Origin: Glandiceps talaboti | Lineage: Eukaryota > Hemichordata > Enteropneusta > Spengelidae | Direction: 5' to 3' | Length of the DNA: 64,000 bases | Assembly: GCF_964340395.1 (NCBI RefSeq) | Contig: NC_135562.1 | Location: 20,856,626-20,920,625 of the forward strand | In this document: positions 24,595-36,589 of the stretch, piece by piece | How the letters are laid out: every line of letters begins with the position of its first letter | Position numbering within the stretch: position 1 is the stretch's first letter | Notes under the pieces: generated by a model | Databases searched by the model: none | The model's input: only the letters and a program-made list of their open reading frames with translations | Told to the model about the DNA's origin: nothing | Translations under genes and position numbers: made by a program

Positions 24595-25371
24595 GTAGAT
24601 TTGATATTGTGATTGCAAAACCATGAATGTTGTGTGATGAGGTAAAGCAAGATTCTTGGTCCAAAGACGTTTATAAAAATAAATGCAGGCGCCAGTGAAA
24701 CTGTTCGTGCAACAGTTTTTGTACACGACTTTCAGTGGGAGGGGATTTTTTGTATTGATCAATAGCAGGGGAAAACAGTCAGTATTTCAATGGGCAGAAC
24801 TTGTATGTCAGTTGAATGGGTAAGAGGAGAAGTCAAAGTCAGGAAAGGTATTTCAAAAAATTGAATTATATTAAAATGTAATAAATAGAGTGATTGATTG
24901 ATATTTTTTAGGGTAAATAAATGAAGTTTAAAATTTTTTGTTTGTTTGTGTAGTTGCTTCCTTCCATTGTGGTAACCTGCAGAGTTCCAACCAAGGTAAT
25001 AATTACAATTGTGACAAGTGACCGATTTTAATATAAATGATCTTATTACTGACAACAAATCACTCAAAACATGTAGTGTAAGAAAATATATGAGTATCTT
25101 TAATTCTCCAAGTGAATTCAGAGCTACTAATATTCTATCTTGAAACCAAAAACCACTCAGAAATATATCTTAAGATGAACACTTTCTTCTTTTCAAACAG
25201 ACAGTTAATCTTCAAATTCTTTCTTATCTCTTTTCCACTTCAAAGACAAATCTTAGATTTATAAAATGCATTAATTTACATTCTTTATAAGTTCAATATA
25301 AAGTACAAAACTCTATATGATATGTCACAATCAGACTGAATTCAAATGAAGGGGCATCAGTATTTTTTCTG

Positions 25372-25485
25372 GGTGCAAAAATTTGGAAAGACAATATCCC
25401 CGTCACCATTAAATATATTATAAATAACTATTTACATTGTTTCAAACAAACCTTCAAGAAACATCAACTGGAGCAGTATGGCTGA
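25372..25485 (+). mobile_element. LINE fragment: C-terminal end of a reverse-transcriptase ORF
   Basis: The 37-codon frame reads GAKIWKDNIPVTIKY and then CFKQTFKKHQLEQYG before a stop. The pattern GAKIWN-IP followed by FK..FK.H is typical of the extreme C-terminus of non-LTR reverse transcriptases. The rest of the element is missing. Confidence 0.6.
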
Positions 25486-25573
25486 TCAACTGTATATTTA
25501 GATAATCCTGTATATATAATATATTATATATTATTTTGATTCATATTAGTCCCTTGCTGTGAATTTCTGTTTA

Positions 25574-25937
25574 TTAAAGTGGACATATGGATGAGGATTG
25601 GCTATTTATTTTGAATTTTGAATTCATAAAACAATTATATCATGGTTTCCTATATGTAAAATCAACGTGAAACAACATTGATTAAGAAGTCTGTGTTTGT
25701 AAGCCACTGTACATTGCGAAAAGCTAAAAAGGTATGAAATGTTTGTTGTTGTATGTAGTATAAATAAACATTTTACTCATTTATTAATGTGCTGCAATTC
25801 GTTGAGTTACAAACAAGGACTTGGCATATTTTAATTGTTTCACATTGATTTTTCAAGTTGGAAGCCATGATAAAATTATTTTACAAAATTAAAAATCCAA
25901 CATAAATACTAAATCTTCATCTATATGGCTACTTTAA
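25574..25937. mobile_element. MITE copy 2 (364 bp)
   Basis: It aligns over its whole length with the element at 14037-14375, including ttaaagtggacatatggatg at the left and ggctactttaa at the right. The longer length comes from a small insertion near the left end. Confidence 0.75.
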
Positions 25938-27613
25938 TAAGTTAGGGGACAGGTCTGTAAGCTATTTCCTGAGTCTCCATTTATCCACTGTTAAGGTTTA
26001 TATTCATTTGGGTAAATAAACTGATTATATCTATCCACTATTAGCATTACCTTTGTTTTTGCTTTATTGTTCTGTATATTATATGTATTTACGTTTTGCT
26101 CTTGGCCACCGCCCTGGGAAGGAGGTGATCACTCTTCCAGCAACAGAATTGAAAACAAATGACAATAAACAAAGAAAATTGAGGTAAATACAGAAATCAG
26201 TTACTCACTACATCAGATATTAATCAGACAGCAATCTATCCATACAGGATTTACATGCTTAATAAAAATATATGATTATACATTTTGTGATATTTTACAT
26301 AAATTTTACATTATTAAAAACATTTTTACAAATCTGTGTGAAAAAATATTCTACACTTACTTAAAAATTGTTGATGCCATAAAGTACCATGGTAACTGAA
26401 TAATAACAAGTCAAAAAAAACAATTTAAAAGCACTTGTATTCTATGTGACTTCATTTTGTTGATTCAAGGACTTCACGTCTTCAAAACTTCTTAAAATAA
26501 AGAGTATACATACTTCAAGATGTACTTCATGATGTGACATTCTAGTACTAGTAGCATCTATTTTACTAAATTAAGAAAATGACTAAAGAGAGCATACAAT
26601 AAAACGTCATAGTAATACATTGGGGCAGTTATAATGATTGTGAAATAGAATTCAAACAACCCGAAGGATCAAAAGTAGCTAAGTACAATTGTAGCTGCTT
26701 CATTTCTTTTACAACTATATTGCTTGCCTTTATGAATGTACACATTCATCATGGAAAGAACCTTCATAAAAGACAGGTAGTCTCAAACTGGTTTAATATT
26801 GCATGCCAAAGTTATTATCCCAAATTCAGAATTGACCTTTACTGGGGTCAAGATAAGTACAATTCTCTATGAACAAGAATGCCATCCTAAAACTGTTGAC
26901 AGATAAACACTTGAAGCCTTGGTCTCATTATGACTGAATTGAGTAAATCTACCCAGGGGCATGAAGCAACAATTCTGGTGAAATCTGAAAATGATAATGA
27001 TATACAGGTAATAAAGGCCCAAGTTAGCTATGAGTCACATTTACATACTTACTTCTTTATTTATAGTATATTTTAATAAACTCATTATACACGTCTACAC
27101 ATATTTGTTATTTTGGGTATGAGGCCAGAAATGATTATATGTATGCATGTACTTGTACACATTCTGGCCTTTTAAAAAAATGAAATAATTGCAGAAAAAA
27201 TTTATATAACTATCGAAGACTCCAAAAAAGAATAAAGGAAAAGAACATTAATGGAACATGATTATGGTGCAAAATCGACGCTTAGTTCGCTTGCGACAGC
27301 TGACGCGCTGCTGGCCATGCTCGAGCTCAAACGCATTCCTTGCTTAAACTAGTAATACAGAGGGGTAGGACACGACATCGAATAAACCAATCAGGACGCT
27401 TCAAATCGAATGTGTGACCCATGAATTTTCTCTCGAAGCTTGATACCACCTGCTGCCATCTTGTGGTGAGATATATATTTCACATGTTGCAATACATTAT
27501 GGAGTTTGCGGGACATTAAAACAGATTGCCGAAACAGCAAATTATTTTAAATGAAGTGCCGAAACGTCACGTCTGTTGTGAGGGAAATAAACAAAAACAC
27601 AATTGATAATATT
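25938..27613. other. Non-coding stretch downstream of the LRR tail
   Basis: AT-rich and without supported genes. A short interval at about 27270-27570 is richer in CpG than its surroundings. It may be a regulatory segment or an inserted piece; nothing in it is recognisable. Confidence 0.45.
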
Positions 27614-28268
27614 TTACTTTAGATAGACTATAGATAGTGACTTAAGATTCAACTCCTTACAGCCCTCACAAAACTTCATAAACTCATACTTCCCCCAAGA
27701 TTTATTTGTAACAGTAATTGTGGTGCTATTCCTATCTTCAAGGAAACTTAATTCATGCACGGGAAGTTTATCAGCACTAAAGTCTTCATCCTGTAAATAA
27801 GACTTCAGTTGATCTTTGATACATGATAAAATGACAGATATGCCAGGCACATTATGGGCAACATTAATTCATAGCTTCTTACTGTGCTCACGCTGAACAG
27901 TGAACAAATAATGTATTCCTTGCATACCTATATTTGTATTGCTAACATCACACATTTCAAAACTTGTAAGCCAGTGTAATTCTGACCCTATTACTTTGAT
28001 TCCTTCATATCCAATGTTACTTGAGCTTATATCTAATTGTCTAAGATGTGGCCAGTATTTAAAATGTATTGCTAAGATAGATGCAGTCTGATTATCTAGC
28101 TTACTAAGTTTAATTTTCTTTAAACCTGTAATCATCTTTGAGAACATTACTATAATCCTGACTTGACAATATTGTAGCTGGCATATCCAAGACAGTGAAT
28201 AAATCCTGCAACTCACACAATCTGAGATAATCTTTGTCTAAGTCTGGAATGGTATAATATCCTTGAAG
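27614..28268 (-). pseudogene. Decayed continuation of the LRR region
   Basis: LRR-like sequence continues beyond the TAA at 28269. After about 50 further codons in that frame, the reading frame shifts near 28150. It then reads ITGLKKIKLSKLDNQTASIL, HLRQLDISSSNIGYEGIKVI and TNIGMQGIHYLFTV. A TGA at 27871-27869 follows, and homology resumes in the same frame (INVAHNVPG, matching the ISHNLSVSS motif of the exon above). It ends after LNLKSLSIVYLK at 27614. Two nonsense codons and one frameshift show the terminal repeats are no longer translated, unless assembly errors explain them. Confidence 0.7.
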
Positions 28269-30964
28269 TTAATCATTTACATCAGAAATAACATCTGAGG
28301 AAACAGATAAATTGTGACTAATTGCAACTTTACTTGCACTACTTGTTATGTCGTTCAATAAGGTTTGCATTCCCTGCCATCCAAAGGTGTTTGTACTCAG
28401 ATTGATATATACAATTTGTGTAAAGCCAGATATGACTTCACCAAGCCCTGTTACATCCTCAATGCTATTATAACTTAGATCAACATTTTGTATCTTTGGT
28501 GGAATATTTGTCAATATAGTCATAGCACTTTCATGTGAGAGCTTATTATGACTTAAATCTAATGATCTCAAACAAGGCAAATCCCTGAGATTCTTACTTA
28601 GGTGTTCAACATGACCTTTATCCATAATACAGTTTGGCATTGAAAGTTGTTCCAACTTTGTCAATAATCTAACTTCTTGACATACAAATAGACACTCAAC
28701 TTTAGACAACCCAGACATATTACATTCAGTGATGGTTTGTAGTTGATCAAAGAGTCCAAGGTCTGCAATATCACTTAGCAATAGATGATCCTTTCTTAGG
28801 TCAACTAGTGTATGCAATTCAGGGATTTGTCCAGCAATATATGGTAATACAGCATGTAGGCTATTCAAATTATGACTGATATCAATTTTACTCTGGATTT
28901 TATAACTGGTGATGCCAGTCAGGAGGGTCTCTACTCCACCTGATCCATAATTATTTGAACCCAAATTTACACTTTCAATATTTTCTAAATCTGATATGAA
29001 CTGAACAACTACATTTGTATTTGTAATTCTATTGGAACTGAGATCCAAATGTTTGACATGAGGTGACATGGTTGCTGATACATCTTCTAATGTTACAGGA
29101 GTATTATTAACCTTAAGATGAGTGAGAGATGGTGGAACTCTTTCTAATAGTTTCTCAAAAAGATAATTTGTCAACGCAATGTTATTAATCTCAAGATGTC
29201 TCAACTCTGTTAAATGATTCAGAGTCTGAATTAAATTTTCACAGAAATCCCTTACCCTATCACTTCTAAATACATTTTTAACTGATATTTGCTTAACATG
29301 TGTGAGGAGAGTTAATAAGAGATTACAGAGCAGTGTAAAACTGCTGTCAGAGTCACTTTCATCATCAATATTGATATCTACAATTGTTGCAGTAAAATAT
29401 CTCAGAAAAGTGTACAGATCACTTAGATTTTTTATTTTATCTGCCATCGACTGTACTTCTGAAATTTCTACCTTAGCACTTATGAAATGTAGGAAATCAC
29501 ACATTCCTTCAGCAATACCATTATTGCCCAGTTTTACATCTTTGATGGGCAGTAAAGCTATGCATTCATCTAAGCCTATCTTGTAGTTCCTTATATCTAA
29601 CAGTGTCAGATTTGGGAGAACCTTTATAGCTTCTATCAACAGAGGACAGTCACTTTTACACAAAGTGCTCTCAGCAAGGCTTAAGGTATGTAAATTAAGC
29701 CTAGTGTCTAGTCTAGTCATACACATCAACATATGACGACTAAGATTTGCATTCATTCCAATGAGATCAAGTCTTTCAATGTCTTTACTGTATGCAAATG
29801 CTTGTAGAAACATTTCTTTGTGACAAACTTTAAAAGCAGAAATAAATATACTAAATTGTATCCTGACGTTATTACATTTTGGAACTGCTTCAGTACTGGC
29901 ACTGAGAGACTTGCTTACAAACAAACGTAATATTGGAATGGCTCTTAAGAATTTAGCTGCCACAGCAAACTCATGTGAGTTACATATTTCAAATTCCAAG
30001 CTTGAAATTTCTTTTGTTCTTATCTTCTGTTTAAGTTGTTCAGAAAGATCTGGTTCATGTTTTTCAGAATAAAAACAAATGTCTGCGATAACAGAAGTGT
30101 GCTGTAAAACAACACTTAAAGCATGCAAACTTTGGTTTGAAATGATGTCAACGCTGGACAAATCAAGGGTTTGATGTCCAAGTATACCTTCGGTACACTT
30201 TGCAAAGAGAGCAGCATGTTGACATTCAAACAAACAAAGCCCTAGGGTTTCTAGGTTATGACCCATTACAAATCCTTCCTTATTAACTGCATTAGCAACG
30301 GCTTCAATAATAATTCCTGCTTCTTTGCCTAATATTCCTGAAATGTATGAAAATATCATAGGCAAGTTGTCTTCACAGCATTTGAAAGATCCTTCTTGTT
30401 TCAATTGGTGAAACTTTCCAGTGGTCTTGATTGTATTGCTTAAATACAGTGCAATCATATACATGTACACATAGAGATTTGGAAATTCAAACCTGGCACT
30501 ACTGTCAGATTTCTTCACCAAATCAAACAAATATAGCTGTAAGTTAGACATTTTGTGTGTGTTTGCCAATGATTCTTGCAGAATCCCAATATTGTCTTCT
30601 GTAAGGTTCTCATACAACATCTTCCCTATTTCACTAAACCTGTCCAGTGCAGTTTGCCATACATTATCTAAGTCAAGTTTACATTCTTTACAAAACATAT
30701 CTACATGGTACTTTATGGCATATTCAGTTGCAGTTGTCAAAGTTGGATGTAAAGTATAACCATTCTCAAACCAGTAAGCTACTAATGCAGGAAAGAAGAA
30801 TTCTTCCTGTCTAAGTGCATTTACCACTGGGTGAAATCTTGATTGGTTCAAATACTTAGCCTGATGAATGTTTTCTACATGAGTCAGTACATATCTCTCC
30901 CATTGATTACATTCACAATGTCTGTACACAGTCTGTGCACTCTGCAGTGGTACACTTGAGATCT
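28269..30964 (-). CDS. NLR-like exon: post-NACHT helical region and leucine-rich repeats (about 898 codons)
   Basis: The exon starts after ttttttcaacag in phase 1 and runs open to TAA at 28269. The first 200 or so residues look like the winged-helix and superhelical region that follows NACHT in NLR proteins. They contain FHPVVNALRQEEFFFPALVA, LHPTLTTATEYAIKYHV (the family's LP.T.T.LY...V pattern), WQTALDRFSEIGKMLYENL and FEFPNLYVYMYMIALYLSN. From about residue 390 come ribonuclease-inhibitor-like LRRs, for example LPCLRSLDLSHNKLSHESAM and KIQNVDLSYNSIEDVTGL. No Walker A or B motif is present here or in the upstream exons I can support. NLRs normally sense intracellular danger; without a nucleotide-binding core this protein would have to work differently. 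It is the last exon of the five-exon model with the glycosyltransferase exon at 43338-42057. Confidence 0.8.
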
Positions 30965-31069
30965 CTGTTGAAAAAATAGGATGGAATCAATTATTGATGT
31001 CATACCATACAATACAAGCTATGGTTAGTAGTTGACTATATTTTACATTCAATAAATTTGTAACATAAT

Positions 31070-31400
31070 TCTATGAGTGCACGAAATACATTTGATACAT
31101 TTGATACATTTGATGAGTTCACAAAATGCATTCTAGGTTCAGGCAATAGTCTGGGGAGCTTGCATGACATACATTTAATGCATTTAATACATTTTTTACA
31201 TTCTACAAGTATACAAAACACATTTAATACACACTCTTTTTTCATGTTATCAGTGCACAAAATATATTCCAGGATCTGGCCATTGTTGAGAGACCTCATA
31301 CAAAATACATTTAATACATTCTATGAGTGCATAAAATACATTCTTGAATTGGGTAAAGATTGGGGCACTTGCACAGAATACAGTTTATATATTTAATACA
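31070..31400. repeat. Degenerate tandem repeat, about three units of 110-120 bp
   Basis: Phrases such as tacattctatgagtgca and aatacatttaatacatt recur three times with heavy divergence. It lies in the last intron of the GT-NLR model. Confidence 0.6.
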
Positions 31401-31783
31401 TTAATACCCATCTATGATATTCAATTAGCAGTACTCATAATACGGGTGAAAATGCTCAAAATCATTACTCTTCTCTTCGCAATCTTTCATAAATTATTAC
31501 ATAATCATCCCATAATATTTCCTCCATTCAGGTGGAAAATACTCAAGACCTAAGTTTGCCATTGACTGAAAGTGACAATTAATGGCCCTTTAAGTAACTC
31601 ATTTTTCCTTGTTTGAATGATAAAAAAAGCATGCTGTACTCTACATGTGCTTAAATTGGCTAAACTTGAACACCTGATTTGCACACCATGTAACACCATT
31701 TGTAAAATGAATGCCATACATGGTTTATTCCTTGCAGGAGCACAAGCTGTGTTTATTCATTTTGAAGCATATTTTCTGCACAT

Positions 31784-32300
31784 TTAAAAGACATAACGGC
31801 AACTCTGAAACATACATAAACGTAACTTGTAATTAAATTGGATTAAGATATAACTTGTAATGATCCCATGACGTAATCTTTCATATGTATCAAAAATGTT
31901 GATGAAATCCCTACTATCAACTGTTCTAACAGAGCCAGAAGAAGACAATATGCCATTTTTCATCTCGCGGCAGAACCAACGTACGAGACCCGCATGAGCC
32001 ATTGAGTCCATAGCAACCACATGAGGGTGGTCAAGCTGAAGTGTCAAATGCTTAGCAGCACTACTGTTCTCAAGATCATCGCACATATAGTATATTAGAT
32101 CAAGTGAATGCAAACTTTGAAAGTATGGTTGTACAATGATGTGCATATGAAAATGCAAGTAAGATTCCCGATATAATGACTGAGACTATATGGATGGTGC
32201 TCACTTCCTAAGATTCTCAAAACCAAAAACACAAAACGAGAAATGTCAGCATTGGATATAGGCCTGTTCCCAGGGCAATAGCTCCGAGCTTCGCCTAACA
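31784..32300 (-). other. Open stretch of unknown origin, partly duplicated at about 36470-36560
   Basis: A 124-codon minus-strand frame includes HVVAMDSMAHAGLVRWFCRE and SVRTVDSRDFINIFDTYERL. A degenerate copy of its 3' half lies at about 36470-36560 on the same strand, with indels. It could be a captured gene fragment, an old transposon ORF or a lost exon. It has no clear splice sites and no family I recognise. Confidence 0.35.
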
Positions 32301-32489
32301 CATCAACAAAATGTTAGCTCTATGTGATCGATGAGGGCACACAGTACAGGGCTAGGGATACAGGGATACTAGTATATGAGTACAATTATGCAGTAGATAT
32401 ATACAAAACAACCCAAGTTTTAGCTATTTATGTGAAGCTTCGAGGACTGTGAGAGAGTCTAACAACTTCATAACTGCAAAATAAACAAT

Positions 32490-33890
32490 TAAAGAGGTGC
32501 CATGCACAGTTGAGATGTAGAAACAGACAAGTGATTACAAGTTGTTTATCAGTAAGAAAGTTCACAGTGAAGTCATTACAGTCATCAAGTCCAATCCATT
32601 TCCACAATGGTATGTTTCTACTGCAGTGCTTGTCAATGCAAGCATACAAAAAATCCAAAAGGATACCAAAACATACTGCCAATGGCGTTGTAGCACAACT
32701 GTAGTTTTTAAAAATGTTTATCCATATGCTAGTCCATGCTAACAATAGGTGTTCATTTGCTGAATGACAGTTGCCTATCCAACCATGTTGCTATCTTTGC
32801 AATATATGCAATCATTTGGCTGTTGCTATGGGCGTGGTCATGTTGCTAGATATATTTCCATACATTTTTTAATGTTTTTGTTCACTTGTATATGAATTCC
32901 TGATATTATCTTTGCAACAAACATGATCATTTGGCTGTTGCTATGGGCGTGGTCTTGTTGCTAGGAAAAATTTACATACATTTTTAAATGTTTATTCATT
33001 TGTCTATTAATCCTCTTGTTATCTTCGCAGTATATGTGATCATTTGGCTGTTGCTATGGGCGTGGTCTTGTTGCTAGGTGCATTTGCATACTTTTTTGAA
33101 TGTTTATTCATTTGTCTTTCAATTCCTGTTATCTTTGCAATATACGTGATTATTTGGCTGTTGCTATGGGTGTGATCTTGTTGCTAGGCAAATTTACATA
33201 CATTTTTTGAATGTTTATTCAATTGTCTATTAATCCCTGTTGTTATCTTTGGGAAATACACGACCGTTTGGCTGTTACTATGGGCGTGGTCATGGTTGCT
33301 AGGGATATTTGCATACAGGTTTTGAATGTTTACTCACTTGCCTACCAGATGATGTTGATATTTGACCAAAATATACTGCCATTTGGTTGTTGCTAATGTA
33401 TGTAAAAACTTGCTAAGGGCGTGGTCATGGTTGCTAGGGCCAATTGTTGTCGAAATATTTTGAAGAAAATCTGCAGAATAACACTTCTAGAAACATCTCA
33501 CCAAGTTTCAGTCTCAAATACTTCTTCATCTTTGCACCTGCATATGCATCCCCATTAAATTTCAGCCCAATCTGCTGAGTAGTTTTGGAATTACAGGTTT
33601 TTGACCCCCCAAAAGACACCTTTTTAGCGCTAATTTACATATTACTGATGGAATCATCATGTCATGAACAAATTTAATCACCCCTAAGAATGTTCCAACC
33701 AAATTTCTTGACAATCTGCCCTGTAGTTTCTGAGTTTAAGTTTTTTGACCAAAAATCACATTTTTTGACCCAAATCGCACATCTCTGATGCGATCATTTT
33801 CATTCAAACAATTTCCCAACTAGACACCAAAAGTAACATGACCACCAAATATCAAAGCAATCGGTCCTGCAGTTTTGGACTTTAAGTTGT

Positions 33891-33928
<38 letters not shown>

Positions 33929-33930
33929 CC
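32490..33930 (-). repeat. Dispersed repeat family copy, minus orientation, with internal 110-bp repeats
   Basis: This matches 22420-23235 in reverse complement. Here the block gttgctatgggcgtggtc followed by ttgttgctagg is repeated about six times with a period near 110 bp. The 33890-33927 end is a (CA)n tract. Sequence at 32490-32650 is present a third time at 35405-35560. Confidence 0.75.
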
Positions 33931-33949
33931 ACTCATACAGACAGACAAT

Positions 33950-34240
33950 TTGCCATGCCTATAGCACTACAGAACCTTATCAGTTCAGTTGTGCTAAAAA
34001 TAGATAGGTTGCTAATATTACTAGGATACTTGCTAATGAAAATTTCTACTCACAGAGTCAAAATAATCCTTGGAAGCAAATCCCAAATTTTCATTGACAT
34101 CTCGTCACCATCATCAGGGGTGTACTACAATGGGCTAGTGTTTTGACTCTGTGAGCAGAAATTTTCATTGACATCTCGTCACCATCATCAGGGGTGTACT
34201 ACAATGGGCTAGTGTTTTGACTCTGTGAGCAGAAATTATC
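33950..34240 (-). mobile_element. Tandem 74-bp duplication with hammerhead-like core (Penelope-like remnant?)
   Basis: A 74-bp segment is repeated directly (offset 34091 to 34165) and bounded by inverted copies of actcacagagtcaaaa. On the minus strand each copy reads ctgatga, an 18-nt potential hairpin (tgac..gtca), then gaaaa. In one copy a tctg/caga stem and gtc follow. That order (CUGAUGA, stem II, GAAA, stem III, cleavage triplet) is the hammerhead layout. Stem I is not evident and stem III is imperfect. Confidence 0.45.
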
Positions 34241-34440
34241 ATAACTAAGCATGAACCCAGAGTCCATGAACATTTGATTCTCACATTAATAGGATAATTA
34301 TCAAAACTTCTAAAAATTGCAAGATTTCTATCTACTACGAAAGCCAATAGAGAGCACATATTTCAAATTGTTTTCATTGTAAGAAGTACCTTGACTAGTA
34401 AGCTAATCTTTCAAATTACAGGGAAATTGGAGTTAGCTTA

Positions 34441-34819
34441 GGGAGCCTTCAGTATTTACAGGGGGGGGGAGGAATCGGGGGTGGGTCACATTTTACAAAC
34501 CTGTTCTTGGGGGAGGGTCATATTTTGCATTACAATGTTTGGGGAAGGGTCACATTTTACAGTCCGTACTTTTTTGACCAAATTGAACATTCAGTTATTG
34601 TAAATTGGTTTTGTGATTTGAGATGTAAAAGTGAGATTAGCACTCAACATTTATTTTTACAAGTACTTTACATGCCAAAATACAAAAATAAAAATATATG
34701 TATTGTAAGAAAATTGTTTTATAAAAACATTTTGTTGAGTGTACCATCTCACCTTAAACTCACATTGTCCGTGAATGTTGTTGTTAAAATATGATGGTGA
34801 TGATGGTGATGGTGATATC

Positions 34820-34866
<47 letters not shown>

Positions 34867-35339
34867 AGTTTTGAATGTCATAGAGAACACGGACAGTGAT
34901 ACATGTACTGACTCAAGTAGTACCAGTGAGTCAGATTAGTGTGACACTGATAATGGCGATACTGAAGGTGAAGGTGATGATATCAGGGAACTTTTACAAG
35001 TGACCAGATCAGGCAGAGTATGCACAACATGGAAAGCACGTTTTAGATACTAACGAGATTGTGTATGATTATAAGAAAAAGGTAACTAGCCAGTCTTTTA
35101 CTGTTTGTCACTTTATATGTACAAATATTGTCAAAATGATTAAATTTGTATGTGTACATATAATGGGAATATTGATTAACGTTCAGTATATGCAATCGTC
35201 ATGGGGAGGGTCATGTTTTACAAAATGGGGTAAAGGGGGTCACTTTTTACAAATGGAGAATGGGGGAGGGTCATGTTTTATTTAACAGACCATGTGTGAT
35301 TTCCTCCAGCCCTCCCCCCTGTAAATACTGAAGGCTCCC
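34441..35339 (+). mobile_element. 899-bp TIR DNA transposon remnant with TTA target duplication
   Basis: The ends are perfect inverted repeats of over 25 bp, beginning gggagccttcagtatttaca and ending in its complement. The flanks are TTA at 34438-34440 and TTA at 35340-35342; shifting the boundary gives CTTAG instead. Inside, the motif gggtcatgttttac occurs in both halves. A broken plus-strand frame near 34820-35050 reads a poly-Asp stretch, then VTRSGRVCTTWKARF, a basic TRSGR segment often seen in transposon proteins. A 3-bp TWA duplication would fit PIF/Harbinger, but I cannot assign the superfamily. Confidence 0.75.
34800..34864 (+). repeat. (GAT)n microsatellite
   Basis: Trinucleotide tract inside the TIR element, encoding poly-Asp in one frame. 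Confidence 0.95.
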
Positions 35340-35740
35340 TTAGCATTTCACTTAAGACATTTCTTAAACACAATCAGACAATTTCATAACTGCAAAATAA
35401 ATGATTAAAGATTTGCCATGCACAGTTGAGATGTAGAAACAGACAAGTGATTACAAGTTGTTTCTCAGAAGGTATATAGTGAAGTCATTACAATCATTGA
35501 GTCCATTGCCATAATGGCATGTTTCTACTGTAGTGCTTGTCACTGCGAGTATATAAGGATCCTGCTGTGTATGTGTTTTTTCTGTTCATACTGAAATGTG
35601 TCTATCTTTATGCAAAACAAAAATTATGTTCCAAGAGAGAAACACCAAGGTAAGACTACACTATAAATTGTTATTTTATTTGGCGGTGACACACATTTAC
35701 AAGTTATGAATGTTAAATAAAATGATGAAAATTAAACTAC

Positions 35741-35815
35741 CATGAATTAAATCTTCATTATCATCTTCTATATCATCATCTGAGCTAACCTCTGGAGGAG
35801 TTGGTCCACCATCTC
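35741..35815 (-). CDS. Small acidic exon of the GT-NLR gene model (25 codons)
   Basis: It is bounded by an acceptor (accttgtag) and a weak donor (catg|gtagtt), phase 1 on both sides. It encodes DGGPTPPEVSSDDDIEDDNE followed by DLIH. Joined to 37499 upstream and 30964 downstream it preserves the frame. It is too short to be certain: the support is the phase match and the Asp/Glu-rich composition, which continues that of the preceding exon. Confidence 0.5.
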
Positions 35816-36589
35816 CTACAAGGTAAGAACATTTATAATCTATATTTTGTATGTCAATAACATACATGTACATTAAACCAAAAAAAAATTATGAGGTTCC
35901 GATAACGCCAAATTTCAAAATAGGGTAGGAAAGTAGGATTTATTTTTTATTTTATTTTATTATTTGTTCAAATATACTCTTAATATGTACAGTGGTCAAC
36001 AGTGACTTCTCATCGATGCAATCACACTTTCTCTATGATATGCAGAAGACATTGTGTGGTATGCTGTATCCCATCATGTTGTTTTGATCACGTGAGGCAT
36101 TGCTGTCTTCAAATTCACTATTTCTTTGCAATTTATTCAATTTTTCAATAATGTTTTCACATTACCTCAAAAACTGTTTAGGGTGACAGTAAAAAACTAT
36201 GTTGGGTCAGGTTACCGGAACCAAACAATTATTTTTATCTACATGCAAGCAAAGCTAATTTCAAAATTTAGGTGAATGGCACACAAGCTACGTTCCAAAT
36301 ATCATTGATGATTGAATGCAAAAGAAGGATAGGTTTATTATGTATCAAAACAGCTATTGTGTAATTAATTATACAGTATCTATAAAAATCAAGTTGTACA
36401 TGTTGAATGCAAAATATGCATGGTTAGCAGGATACAACCAGATTTGATATTCGATGACATAATTTATCATATATATTGTATCAAAAAATATTCAGGAAAT
36501 TCCTAAGACCTACTATGTAATCAACTGTTCTAACAATGCCAGAAGACAATTGTAATGCTGTAGGATACATACATTGACATTATAATAAT

